Positions 18,602 to 25,625 of a stretch of 64,000 bases of DNA are shown here, in pieces. The notes below the pieces were generated by a model. The model saw only the letters and a program-made list of their open reading frames with translations. It made no database searches and was not told where the DNA came from. A program made the translations under genes and the position numbers. The stretch is from Streptomyces sp. NK15101 (GTDB taxonomy: Bacteria > Actinomycetota > Actinomycetes > Streptomycetales > Streptomycetaceae): contig NZ_JAINVG010000009.1 in the NCBI RefSeq assembly GCF_020400725.1, positions 62,001 to 126,000 of the forward strand, written 5' to 3'. Each line of letters starts with the position of its first letter. Within the stretch, counting starts at the first letter, position 1.

Positions 18602-20323
18602 ATGGTCACTTCCACGGAACCACCCACCCTCGTGCCCACGGAAAGGAGGAGCAAGGGCCGGATCGTCGTGGACTGGCTGACGACGACGGACCACAAGAAG
18701 ATCGGGCACCTCTACCTGATCACCTCGTTCGTCTTCTTCCTGCTCGGTGGAATTCTCGCCCTGGTGATCCGGGCGGAGCTGGCGCGGCCGGGTCTGCAGA
18801 TCGTCTCCCCCGAGCAGTACAACCAGGCGTTCACCCTGCACGGCACGGTGATGCTGCTGCTCTTCGCCACCCCCACCTTCGCCGGCTTCGCCAACGCGAT
18901 CATGCCGTTGCAGATCGGGTCGCCCGACGTCGCCTTCCCGCGGCTGAACATGTTCTCGTACTGGCTGTTCCTCTTCGGCGGGCTGATCGCCTTCTGCGGC
19001 ATCTTCACCCCGCAGGGCACGGCCGACTTCGGCTGGACCGCCTACACGCCGCTCAGCGGCGGGGAACGCACGCCCTACGTCGGCGGCGACATGTGGATCA
19101 TGGGGCTCACGCTCGGCGGCTTCGGGACGATCCTCGGTGCGGTCAACTTCATCACCACGATCATCTGCATGCGCGCCCCGGGCATGACGATGTTCCGGAT
19201 GCCGATCTTCACCTGGAACGTGCTGCTGACCTCGGTGCTCGTGCTGTTCGCGTTCCCCGTGCTGGCGGCGGCGCTGTTCGCGCTCGAGGCCGACCGGCAG
19301 TTCGGCGCGCACGTCTACGACCCGGCCAACGGCGGGGCGCTGCTGTGGCAGCACCTGTTCTGGTTCTTCGGCCATCCCGAGGTCTACATCATCGCGCTGC
19401 CGTTCTTCGGCATCGTCACCGAGATCCTGCCGGTCTTCTCCCGCAAGCCGATCTTCGGCTACGTGGGACTCATCGGCGCCACGATCGCCATCGCGGGCCT
19501 GTCGGTGACGGTGTGGGCGCACCACATGTTCGCCACCGGTGCGGTGCTGCTGCCGTTCTTCTCCTTCATGACCTTCCTGATCGCGGTGCCCACGGGGGTG
19601 AAGTTCTTCAACTGGATCGGCACGATGTGGAACGGCTCGCTCTCGTTCGAGACCCCGATGCTGTGGTCCATCGGATTCCTCGTCACCTTCCTCTTCGGCG
19701 GGCTGACCGGAATCATCCTGGCCTCGCCGCCGATGGACTTCCACGTCACCGACAGCTATTTCGTCGTCGCCCACTTCCATTACGTGGTCTTCGGAACGGT
19801 CGTCTTCGCGATGTTCGCCGGCTTCTACTTCTGGTGGCCCAAGATGACCGGCACCATGCTCGACGAAAGGCTCGGCAAGATCCATTTCTGGACGCTCTTC
19901 GTCGGCTTCCACACCACGTTCCTCGTCCAGCACTGGCTCGGGGCCGAGGGAATGCCCCGGCGGTACGCCGACTACCTGCAGGCCGACGGATTCACGACGC
20001 TGAACACCGTCTCCTCCATCGGCGCGTTCCTGCTGGGCATGTCCACCCTGCCGTTCTTCTACAACGTCTGGAAGACGGCCAAGACCGCCCCGCGGGTCAC
20101 CGTGGACGACCCGTGGGGCTTCGGCCGCTCCCTGGAATGGGCCACCTCCTGCCCGCCGCCCCGGCACAACTTCCTCTCCATCCCGCGCGTCCGCTCCGAG
20201 TCACCCGCCTTCGACCTGAACTTCCCCAGCCTCGCGGCGCTCGACTACGGCCGGACGCACAAGCGGGACGTCATCGACGACCCCGGCGCCGCCCAGGGCC
20301 CGGAAGACGGCCGAGGGGCATGA
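18602..20323 (+). CDS. ctaD: Cytochrome c oxidase subunit I (aa3-type), stand-alone copy
   Basis: 573 residues, twelve-helix heme-copper oxidase core that reduces oxygen to water and pumps protons. Metal ligands are visible: heme a His in [11 protein letters not shown], CuB His and cross-linked Tyr in [10 protein letters not shown], the CuB His pair in WAHHMF, and the heme a3/a histidines in [11 protein letters not shown]. The start ATG at 18602 follows a weak CGGAG. Streptomyces normally keeps its main ctaD with ctaC, ctaF and ctaE near qcr genes; none of those lie here, so this is probably a second ctaD. It is followed by a four-base overlap with a small membrane gene. Confidence 0.95.
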   Translation: MVTSTEPPTLVPTERRSKGRIVVDWLTTTDHKKIGHLYLITSFVFFLLGGILALVIRAELARPGLQIVSPEQYNQAFTLHGTVMLLLFATPTFAGFANAIMPLQIGSPDVAFPRLNMFSYWLFLFGGLIAFCGIFTPQGTADFGWTAYTPLSGGERTPYVGGDMWIMGLTLGGFGTILGAVNFITTIICMRAPGMTMFRMPIFTWNVLLTSVLVLFAFPVLAAALFALEADRQFGAHVYDPANGGALLWQHLFWFFGHPEVYIIALPFFGIVTEILPVFSRKPIFGYVGLIGATIAIAGLSVTVWAHHMFATGAVLLPFFSFMTFLIAVPTGVKFFNWIGTMWNGSLSFETPMLWSIGFLVTFLFGGLTGIILASPPMDFHVTDSYFVVAHFHYVVFGTVVFAMFAGFYFWWPKMTGTMLDERLGKIHFWTLFVGFHTTFLVQHWLGAEGMPRRYADYLQADGFTTLNTVSSIGAFLLGMSTLPFFYNVWKTAKTAPRVTVDDPWGFGRSLEWATSCPPPRHNFLSIPRVRSESPAFDLNFPSLAALDYGRTHKRDVIDDPGAAQGPEDGRGA

Positions 20324-20739
20324 CCGTGCCCGGCCGTCGTGAGCACCAGGGCCTGCCGGGCCCGCCCGACCTCATGGCCGGGGCGGCCCGGCGTGACCTC
20401 GCGGCCGAAGCGGTCACGGGCATCGTGCGGCTCGAGGGGTACCTGCTCGCGCAGCGTGCGAGGACCGAGGCCGCCGAGGCCGGTGCCGCCTTCGCCCACC
20501 GGTTTCCCTGGCTGGGACCGGGCGAGGAGGCCGAGGTCGCCCGCGCCTTCGCCCAGGAACACCTGGCCGTACGCCGACGGATGCTCGAGGCCGCCGTCGC
20601 GCACGCGGAGGAACTCCGCCGGGAGTACGGCCGGCGCTACGCGTGCCTGCGCCGGCGTCTGGTCGGTACGGCTCTCGGCGTGGCCGCCGGCGCGGCGGCG
20701 GTGCTGTGGGTCGTCGCGGTCGCGCGGGGCGCCGGTTAG
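20320..20739 (+). CDS. Small single-helix membrane protein coupled to ctaD
   Basis: 139 residues. The ATG overlaps the ctaD stop (ATGA). The body is mostly charged helix ([20 protein letters not shown] through [20 protein letters not shown]), ending in one transmembrane helix ([20 protein letters not shown]) close to the C-terminus, so it looks like a tail-anchored protein with a cytoplasmic helical domain. Not recognised. Coupling suggests it acts with, or assembles, this CtaD copy; that is inference from position. Confidence 0.7.
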   Translation: MTVPGRREHQGLPGPPDLMAGAARRDLAAEAVTGIVRLEGYLLAQRARTEAAEAGAAFAHRFPWLGPGEEAEVARAFAQEHLAVRRRMLEAAVAHAEELRREYGRRYACLRRRLVGTALGVAAGAAAVLWVVAVARGAG

Positions 20740-20863
20740 TCAGGTGCGGGGCGCCGCTTGGTCAGGTACGGGGCGCAGGTTGGTCAGGTACGGGGCGCAG
20801 GTCGGTCAGGTGCGGGGCGCAGGTCGGTCAGGTGCGGGGCGCAGGTCGGTCAGGTACGGCGTC
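20739..20863. repeat. 22-bp tandem repeat between convergent genes
   Basis: Five full units and a partial sixth begin at 20739, 20761, 20783, 20805, 20827 and 20849. Each starts GTCAGGT(A/G)CGGGGCGC and most continue AGGTCG. The array fills the whole gap between the two convergent genes and runs into the stop codon region of the minus-strand gene (20850). Confidence 0.9.
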
Positions 20864-21272
20864 TGCGGTCCGACCGCCAGATCAGCAAGGAGACCAGACT
20901 GAGGACGACCAGGGCACTGCCGGCCACGAGGGCCAGCACGCGGTCCGCCGTGTCCACGGCGGTGTTCTGGGCGTCCAGGACGAGCGGCGAGACGATCAGC
21001 CACGCGCCCGCCAGACCCACGACGGCATCGGATCGCAGGCTCCCGCCGCGATAGATGCGCCACCCCGCGGTGAACGCGACGACGAGCCCCACGAGCATCT
21101 CGTTGATCTGCGCGTCCTTGGGCCCTGCCTGCGTGGCCATCGGCACCAGCAACAGCAGCACCGAGACCGCCAGCATCAGCAGGCCCAGGATCTGATCGTG
21201 GGCCCCCTGGCGCAGCACATGAGCAGGGTCCGAGACGCGCGGCGTCAGACCCCGGTCGATCTGGATCACCAT
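20850..21272 (-). CDS. Four-helix membrane protein, SPW-repeat-like
   Basis: 140 residues with four hydrophobic helices in two pairs. The second pair contains VGLAGAWLIVSPLVL, which resembles the SPW repeat (a helix pair with Ser-Pro-Trp-type motif) seen clearly in the 23187 protein. The start ATG overlaps the stop of the upstream catalase-like gene by three bases. Function unknown; the company of stress genes suggests a role in stress or envelope state. Confidence 0.7.
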   Translation of the reverse strand: MVIQIDRGLTPRVSDPAHVLRQGAHDQILGLLMLAVSVLLLLVPMATQAGPKDAQINEMLVGLVVAFTAGWRIYRGGSLRSDAVVGLAGAWLIVSPLVLDAQNTAVDTADRVLALVAGSALVVLSLVSLLIWRSDRRRRT

Positions 21273-22066
21273 GGTTCGCCATCTCCCCGTGCCGATCTCG
21301 CGCGACCGGCCGTCGCACCTTCGCTCCCACCCCGTCCGGCTCGGGACCCCGCGTACGCGGCGAGGCGCAGCGCACGCAGGCGGTCGACGGGGTGGAAGCC
21401 GGGCAGGCAGTTCCGATAGGGGTCGAATCCGTGCCGAGCGGGCGCGTGCTCCTCACGGAAGAGGGTGAGCCGCGCCAGAGGCCGCCAGCCCGCAGGCGTC
21501 CCGACCCGTAGGTCGAACACGACGGGCCGTGAGGCCGCCGCCGCCCCCACCGCGGCCGGGTCGGCCGCGATCCGTGGGGAGTTCGGCACGGGAAACGCGG
21601 CCACGACGCCCTTCCCGGCACCCACGACATAGGACAGGAGCGTGGTGTACGGACCGGCGGTGGCGGACACGCGCGGAATCGGCACGTGCCGGGTCAGGCG
21701 ACCGCGACCGCCGCTGGTGAGCAACAGCTCCAGGGAGCGCCCCGGTCCATCCGCGTCCTCCACCCGCAGCGCGAGCCCCAGCCCGTCGGGAAGCGGGCGG
21801 GGCAACCCGGCCGCCCGCGACCACCGTGCCGTCACCGGGTACGACGCGGGCCGGTCGAACCACGGCACGCCCCACCGGATCTCCTGGTCGGGCACGTCGA
21901 GGCGTCCCGCGAGCACCACGCCGTGGGGGTGCAGGGCGGGCCGGGCGCCCCGGCGACGGGCGACGGCCCGCGCCGCGCGGAAGACGACGCCCGCCTCGTC
22001 GGCGCCGACGCCGGCGTCCAAGCGGGCCGTGCCCGTGCGTCCGATGCCCGTACCGCTCGTTCTCAT
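21266..22066 (-). CDS. Catalase-like (SrpA-type) domain protein, uncharacterised
   Basis: 266 residues. Segments fit the heme catalase-like superfamily in order: GARPALHPHGVVLAGRL (a His in the position of the catalytic HxxG of catalases), then RWSRAAGLPRPLPDGLGLALRV, and a C-terminal region with LTLFREEHAPARHGFDPYRN. The usual N-terminal arm and the proximal-Tyr helix of true catalases are not obvious. The protein may bind heme or may be a degenerate relative; activity is doubtful. Coupled to the SPW-like gene downstream. Confidence 0.5.
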   Translation of the reverse strand: MRTSGTGIGRTGTARLDAGVGADEAGVVFRAARAVARRRGARPALHPHGVVLAGRLDVPDQEIRWGVPWFDRPASYPVTARWSRAAGLPRPLPDGLGLALRVEDADGPGRSLELLLTSGGRGRLTRHVPIPRVSATAGPYTTLLSYVVGAGKGVVAAFPVPNSPRIAADPAAVGAAAASRPVVFDLRVGTPAGWRPLARLTLFREEHAPARHGFDPYRNCLPGFHPVDRLRALRLAAYAGSRAGRGGSEGATAGRARSARGDGEPW

Positions 22067-22255
22067 GCCCGCCGACTACCCCGGCCGCGCCGGTCGACTC
22101 GCCCGCGGTGCCTCCGAGTCGCCACGGCAGACGAGTGGGAGCGCTACGAGTTCACGCTGCTGCGCCGCACCACCGCGCCTGCCAGGCGGCGAACCGTCCT
22201 CGGCGGAGTCCAGAGGTCTCGACCGGATTTCCGCGCCGTGCGCGGTCACCCCTGG

Positions 22256-22492
22256 TCACCACTCGGGATGGACGTCGTGGCTGTCGTAGCGGGCACCGGT
22301 CGCGGTGATCCAGGGCCTGAAACGCCCGGGCCCCGAGCCCTCGTGCGCGTAGATCACCGGTTCCTCCGTCTCGTCGGTGACGATGACGGCTCCCGCCTTC
22401 TGCGCCCAGCGCAGGGCGTGCGTCCAGTGCCTGCCACGATGATCGGTGCGGTAGTCGGGGATCTTGCATTGAGCCATCGCTCTCACCGCCAT
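22256..22492 (-). CDS. Small conserved-looking protein, function unknown
   Basis: 78 residues, or 73 if the internal ATG at 22477 (MAQCKIPDYRTD) is the true start. It is soluble, rich in Trp/His (GRHWTHALRWAQKAGAVIV, then EGSGPGRFRPWITATG), with clear Streptomyces codon use. I recognise no family. It is divergent from the receiver-like gene at 22659 and separated from it by a GC-rich hairpin. The 22067-22255 gap before it shows no gene. Confidence 0.6.
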   Translation of the reverse strand: MAVRAMAQCKIPDYRTDHRGRHWTHALRWAQKAGAVIVTDETEEPVIYAHEGSGPGRFRPWITATGARYDSHDVHPEW

Positions 22493-22506
22493 GCCATGAC
22501 GTCACC

Positions 22507-22533
22507 CGCCCGCCCGTGAGGAACGGGCGGGCG
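22507..22533. repeat. 11-bp perfect hairpin in divergent intergenic region
   Basis: CGCCCGCCCGT / ACGGGCGGGCG around GAGGA. It sits 15 bases before the start of the minus-strand 22492 gene and upstream of the plus-strand 22659 gene, so it lies in a 5' leader or operator rather than at a gene end. Confidence 0.6.
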
Positions 22534-22658
22534 TCCGGCCGGCGCCGAACATGCGGAAATACCCCATCTGTGTATTTTTGAACATCTCGGTTCCGGGACC
22601 CTACCCGCAGGTACCGGCTCCGCTCCGCCACGCCCGATCACCGCAGCCTGGAGAAATG

Positions 22659-23048
22659 ATGGCAGCGAGCGTCTCGGTCCTCCTCTACAGCAGCGACGCC
22701 GACACCCGGGCGCAGGTCCGTCTGGCCACCGGCCGCAGCCCCGCCCCCGACGTCCCGCCGGTCACGTTCGTCGAGTGCGCGACCCTTCCCGCGGTCCTGC
22801 GGGCACTGGACACGGGCCGCATCGACGCCTGCGTGCTGGACGGCGAGGCGGCCCCCGCAGGGGGCATGGGCGTGTGCCGGCAGATCAAGAACGAGGTCTT
22901 CCGGTGCCCGCCGGTCCTGCTCCTGATCGGCCGGCCCCAGGACGCCTGGCTGGCCACCTGGAGCCGCGCCGACGCCGTGATCACCCTGCCGGTGGAGCCG
23001 ATGGGATTCGCCGCGGCCCTCGCCGCGCTGCTGCGCGCGCCGCATTAG
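22659..23048 (+). CDS. Orphan response-regulator receiver-like protein (Rv3143 type)
   Basis: 129 residues, a stand-alone receiver-like domain. The phosphoacceptor region is RIDACVLDGEAAPAGGMGVC and the family marker RQIKNEVFRCPPVLLLIGRP, then QDAWLATWSRADAV. From memory these are the hallmark of the Rv3143 family, normally found beside the nuo (complex I) operon. No output domain is present. The second of two adjacent ATGs (22659) is chosen because GGAG lies five bases before it. No nuo genes are near, so this is a second or relocated copy. Confidence 0.8.
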   Translation: MAASVSVLLYSSDADTRAQVRLATGRSPAPDVPPVTFVECATLPAVLRALDTGRIDACVLDGEAAPAGGMGVCRQIKNEVFRCPPVLLLIGRPQDAWLATWSRADAVITLPVEPMGFAAALAALLRAPH

Positions 23049-23129
23049 ACCGACGGCTCGCGAACGCGGCCGGGGAGCCCGCCCGATCCGGCGCCCCTCC
23101 CTGCGCACTGCGCAACATTCACCCATTTC

Positions 23130-23156
23130 GTCTATTTATGCCGGATTTATGGGTAA
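23130..23156 (+). promoter_or_regulatory. Possible sigma-B-type promoter of the SPW gene
   Basis: GTCT (23130-23133), 17 bases, then GGGTAA (23151-23156), in an AT-rich patch 30 bases before the SPW start. Streptomyces SigB-type promoters read GNNT, 14-16 bases, GGGTAC/T, so the spacing is slightly long. Confidence 0.35.
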
Positions 23157-23186
23157 GCGGTGGGTGAACATCCTTCGGAGGTCATC

Positions 23187-23666
23187 ATGGCATCAACTCA
23201 TCGCGCACCCATCGAAGAACATCCGGACCTGATGGAACTGCGCGCCCGGCACGACAGGGCCGCCGTCACCCCGCGAGCCCAGATGATCGAGGCCCTCGCC
23301 CTGGTCACCGGTCTCTTCCTGGCCGCGTCCCCCTGGATCGTGGGCTTCAACGGCTTCACCACACTGGCCGTCACCAACCTCATCGCCGGACTCGCGTACA
23401 TGCTGCTCCTCGGCGGCCTCGGCACCTCGTACGAACGCACCCACTCCATGGCCTGGGCCGCGGCCGTCATCGGCATCTGGACCTGCGTCGCCCCCTGGGT
23501 CGTCGCGGGCGACGTGGCCCACACCCGCTCCATCACCAGCAACCTCATCACGGGAGCCATCGCCACCCTCCTGGCTCTCGCCGCCGCGTCCGCGGCCCGC
23601 GACCGCACCGGCACCCGGCGCGGTTCCCCCACCGGCCGGCGCCACCCCATGGCCGGGGACCGCTGA
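23187..23666 (+). CDS. SPW repeat membrane protein
   Basis: 159 residues. Two SPW repeats, each a pair of helices: LALVTGLFLAASPWIVGFNG with LIAGLAYMLLLGGLG, then IGIWTCVAPWVVAG with LITGAIATLLALAAASA. The start ATG has GGAGG five bases upstream. SPW proteins are membrane proteins of unknown function, frequent in stress-related regions of actinobacteria. A strong terminator follows ten bases after the stop. Confidence 0.88.
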   Translation: MASTHRAPIEEHPDLMELRARHDRAAVTPRAQMIEALALVTGLFLAASPWIVGFNGFTTLAVTNLIAGLAYMLLLGGLGTSYERTHSMAWAAAVIGIWTCVAPWVVAGDVAHTRSITSNLITGAIATLLALAAASAARDRTGTRRGSPTGRRHPMAGDR

Positions 23667-23676
23667 CCCCTGACAC

Positions 23677-23717
23677 GAGACCGGATCCGACCTGCCCTCA
23701 GGCCCGGATCCGGTCTC
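23677..23717. terminator. 13-bp perfect hairpin terminator
   Basis: GAGACCGGATCCG (23677-23689) pairs with CGGATCCGGTCTC (23705-23717), followed by CTGTCCCTTGTTCCCC. It separates the SPW gene from the convergent gene ending at 23780. Confidence 0.8.
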
Positions 23718-23779
23718 CTGTCCCTTGTTCCCCACCCCCTCGCAAGCCCCTGCCGAACGGCCTCACGGCCCACCCGGCC

Positions 23780-24184
23780 TCACCGCGCGAACCGACGACG
23801 GCGTGCCTCGCGGCGGCGAGTCCGGTCGCCGGACTCCGTCCCCGCCGCCCACCAGGACGCCAGCCATGCTGCTTCCTTCGCCGCATCCATGAGATAGGTG
23901 GCCGGAATCCGCCGCCTCGGCACGTACACCAGGTCGACGGCGAGGAACGTCAGCGCCGTGCCGATCCCCGTACGACGGGCATGTCGCAGTCCCTCGGGGC
24001 CGGGAGCCGCCATCAGCATGCTGATGCCGGCCGAGGCGAGCAGGGCGCCGCTCGTCTTCTGCAGCCACCCTTCCGCCTTCGCTCCGTACACGCGCTCGAA
24101 GGTGCGGAGCGAGACCACCGGCCACAGACCGCCCACCAGGTTGAACAGGCCTTGGGCTCGCGCCACGGTCAAGGGGCTGGGCAT
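23780..24184 (-). CDS. Conserved membrane protein, function unknown
   Basis: 134 residues with about four short hydrophobic segments: QGLFNLVGGLWPVVSL, SGALLASAGISMLMAA, GIGTALTFLAVDLVYVP and EAAWLASWWAAG. The motif RTFERVYGAKAEGWLQKT is typical of a family of small Streptomyces membrane proteins I know only as hypothetical. The C-terminus is strongly basic. The start ATG at 24184 follows a GGAGGAAG eight bases upstream. Confidence 0.72.
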   Translation of the reverse strand: MPSPLTVARAQGLFNLVGGLWPVVSLRTFERVYGAKAEGWLQKTSGALLASAGISMLMAAPGPEGLRHARRTGIGTALTFLAVDLVYVPRRRIPATYLMDAAKEAAWLASWWAAGTESGDRTRRREARRRRFAR

Positions 24185-24515
24185 GGCTTCCTCCTCCGCT
24201 CCGGCTTCCGGGATTGCGGGTGCCCTGAAGGGGCGGTTCCATACGGGCTCCGCACCGGCTCGGTTTCCGGACGGCGTCCGTGATCACCATCGCTCCGCCG
24301 CTCCGCCGCTCCGTCGGCCGTCGGCCGTCGGCGGGGAAGTCGGTCCGCCGTACGGGAGCGGGGGGACAAGAGCCGGAAGAGACCGTTCAGTCCGCGCAGG
24401 GCCTCGGCATCGCCGGACGCCGAGACTCAAACCATGACAAAAGGATTGAGGGGCGCTCCGACAGGTCACACGCGAAGACGAGTGGAGTTCTCTTCCATCG
24501 ATCCAGGAGGACGCG
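24185..24515. other. Divergent intergenic region
   Basis: 331 bases between divergent genes. It should carry both promoters. It includes an imperfect run of a 7-base GTCGGCC unit near 24313-24333 and an AT-richer patch (ATGACAAAAGGATTGAGG, about 24433-24450) that could be the promoter of the 24516 gene. No gene is seen. Confidence 0.45.
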
Positions 24516-24716
24516 ATGAGCAAGCCCCAGCAACCCGGACAGCGGCGTAGCGGCAAGGGAGCGGCCACGCCCGAAGATGCCGCGGCCCTCAAGGCACGGC
24601 AGAGGCCAGGAGGCGCGGAGAAGTCCTCGGGGCGCCCCCACGGCACCGACAAGGGGAACCGAGGCGGTGGCGAAGGGGGCGGCACCCCACCCGAACAGGA
24701 GGGCATGGGCACTTGA
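24516..24716 (+). CDS. Small hydrophilic, probably disordered protein
   Basis: 66 residues with a strong ribosome-binding site (AGGAGGA about five bases before the ATG). The sequence is Gly/Lys/Gln-rich with no hydrophobic core (QPGQRRSGKGAATPEDAAAL, then a GGGEGGGTPPEQ tail) and resembles small stress-induced hydrophilic proteins in composition only. The gene is real by RBS, codon use and the bidirectional terminator after it; function is unknown. Confidence 0.6.
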   Translation: MSKPQQPGQRRSGKGAATPEDAAALKARQRPGGAEKSSGRPHGTDKGNRGGGEGGGTPPEQEGMGT

Positions 24717-24780
24717 CCTTCGACCGGCGGTCGTGACGGCCGGGTCCGGTCATCGCCGCGCACCTCAGCGGGCCCGAGGG

Positions 24781-24816
24781 CGGCCGGAGCCGCCGCGCAC
24801 GCGGCGGCTCCGGCCG
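24781..24816. terminator. 16-bp perfect hairpin, bidirectional terminator
   Basis: CGGCCGGAGCCGCCGC pairs with GCGGCGGCTCCGGCCG around GCAC. It lies between the convergent genes 24516-24716 and 24855-25307. Confidence 0.8.
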
Positions 24817-24823
24817 CGGGCAC

Positions 24824-24851
24824 GGCACACGGCACACGGCACACGGCACAC
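24824..24851. repeat. 7-bp microsatellite, GGCACAC x4
   Basis: Four perfect copies of GGCACAC at 24824, 24831, 24838 and 24845, ending three bases before the stop codon of the minus-strand DUF6098 gene. Confidence 0.9.
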
Positions 24852-24854
24852 GGA

Positions 24855-25307
24855 TCAGGTGTGACGGTCGAGGGGCCCCCAGCCGTTCGGCTGGCGTTCG
24901 ACCTCGGACGAGGCCTCCTCGATGACGCGATCACCGATCCAGCCCAGGGGCCGCACCTCCGCGACCAGGGGCTCGTTGTCGGGCCCGCGCCCGACCTCGC
25001 GTCCGCGCAGGAGCCAGGGCCGCACCCGGGGGTCCTTGACCCGCGGGAGGTGGGAGTAGTCGTGGAGACGCCGCGCGGCCCAGGTGCGCAGGGGGCGGTC
25101 GCCCCACCAGGGCTCGACGTCCAGGGGACTCGCCGACAGGCCCGGGAGCGGGACCCCGGTGAGATCGTCGCGGCTGCTCACGTCCGGCAGATCGGCATCG
25201 GGGCCCCTCGACCACCGCACGTACAGGCCGCTGCCCCGGGCGAGGACGTCGGCGAGTTCGTCCAGCGAGTCGATGCTGGGGAGAGGGGAGGCGTTCGACG
25301 GGTTCAC
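24855..25307 (-). CDS. DUF6098 family protein
   Basis: 150 residues, soluble. The N-terminal part SIDSLDELADVLARGSGLYV followed by RWSRGPDADL is the recognisable DUF6098 start, and the family tryptophans follow (EPWWGDRPLRTWAARRLHDY, RPWLLRGREVGRGPDNEPLV). Function unknown; such proteins are found near catalase and other stress genes in Streptomyces. The GTG/ATG choice is simple here: the ATG opens the domain directly. Confidence 0.8.
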   Translation of the reverse strand: MNPSNASPLPSIDSLDELADVLARGSGLYVRWSRGPDADLPDVSSRDDLTGVPLPGLSASPLDVEPWWGDRPLRTWAARRLHDYSHLPRVKDPRVRPWLLRGREVGRGPDNEPLVAEVRPLGWIGDRVIEEASSEVERQPNGWGPLDRHT

Positions 25308-25625
25308 ACCCCGCCCCTACCCGAACCACGGCCGATGCAGCACCACTGACCACATCGTCGACGAACACCCGGAAGGACGCCCGGACGCCGCCCGTCGCCC
25401 CGCGACGGGCGCGGGGCCCGCCGATGGCCGGCCCCGCCGAGCGGTCCGCGTTCCCCCGAATGCACCCAGGAACGCCCGTTCGCATGAGGCCCGGCCGTAG
25501 CGGGGCCGCTCGGGATGCCGGATGCCGAGCGGGACGAGAGGGTGGCACCGGGCTCGAGGGACGTCGGCCGGTGGGGCGGCGAGGCACTCGCAAACCACGG
25601 AATCCCACAGGAAGAGAGAGCAGGC
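25308..25625. other. Divergent intergenic region before katE
   Basis: 318 bases between DUF6098 and katE starts. It carries both promoters, but no clear -35/-10 or SigB-type GGGTA element was found. Open frames here have no recognisable protein. Confidence 0.45.

Noticed and set aside
22100..22240. Plus-strand frame with ADEWERYEFTLLRRT as a possible methyltransferase fragment
   Set aside because: Only one short block looks protein-like; no SAM motifs precede it and the frame is short.
24824..24851. GGCACAC repeat as a CRISPR-like array
   Set aside because: The units are 7 bp with no spacers. It is a microsatellite, and no CRISPR array or cas gene is present in the window.
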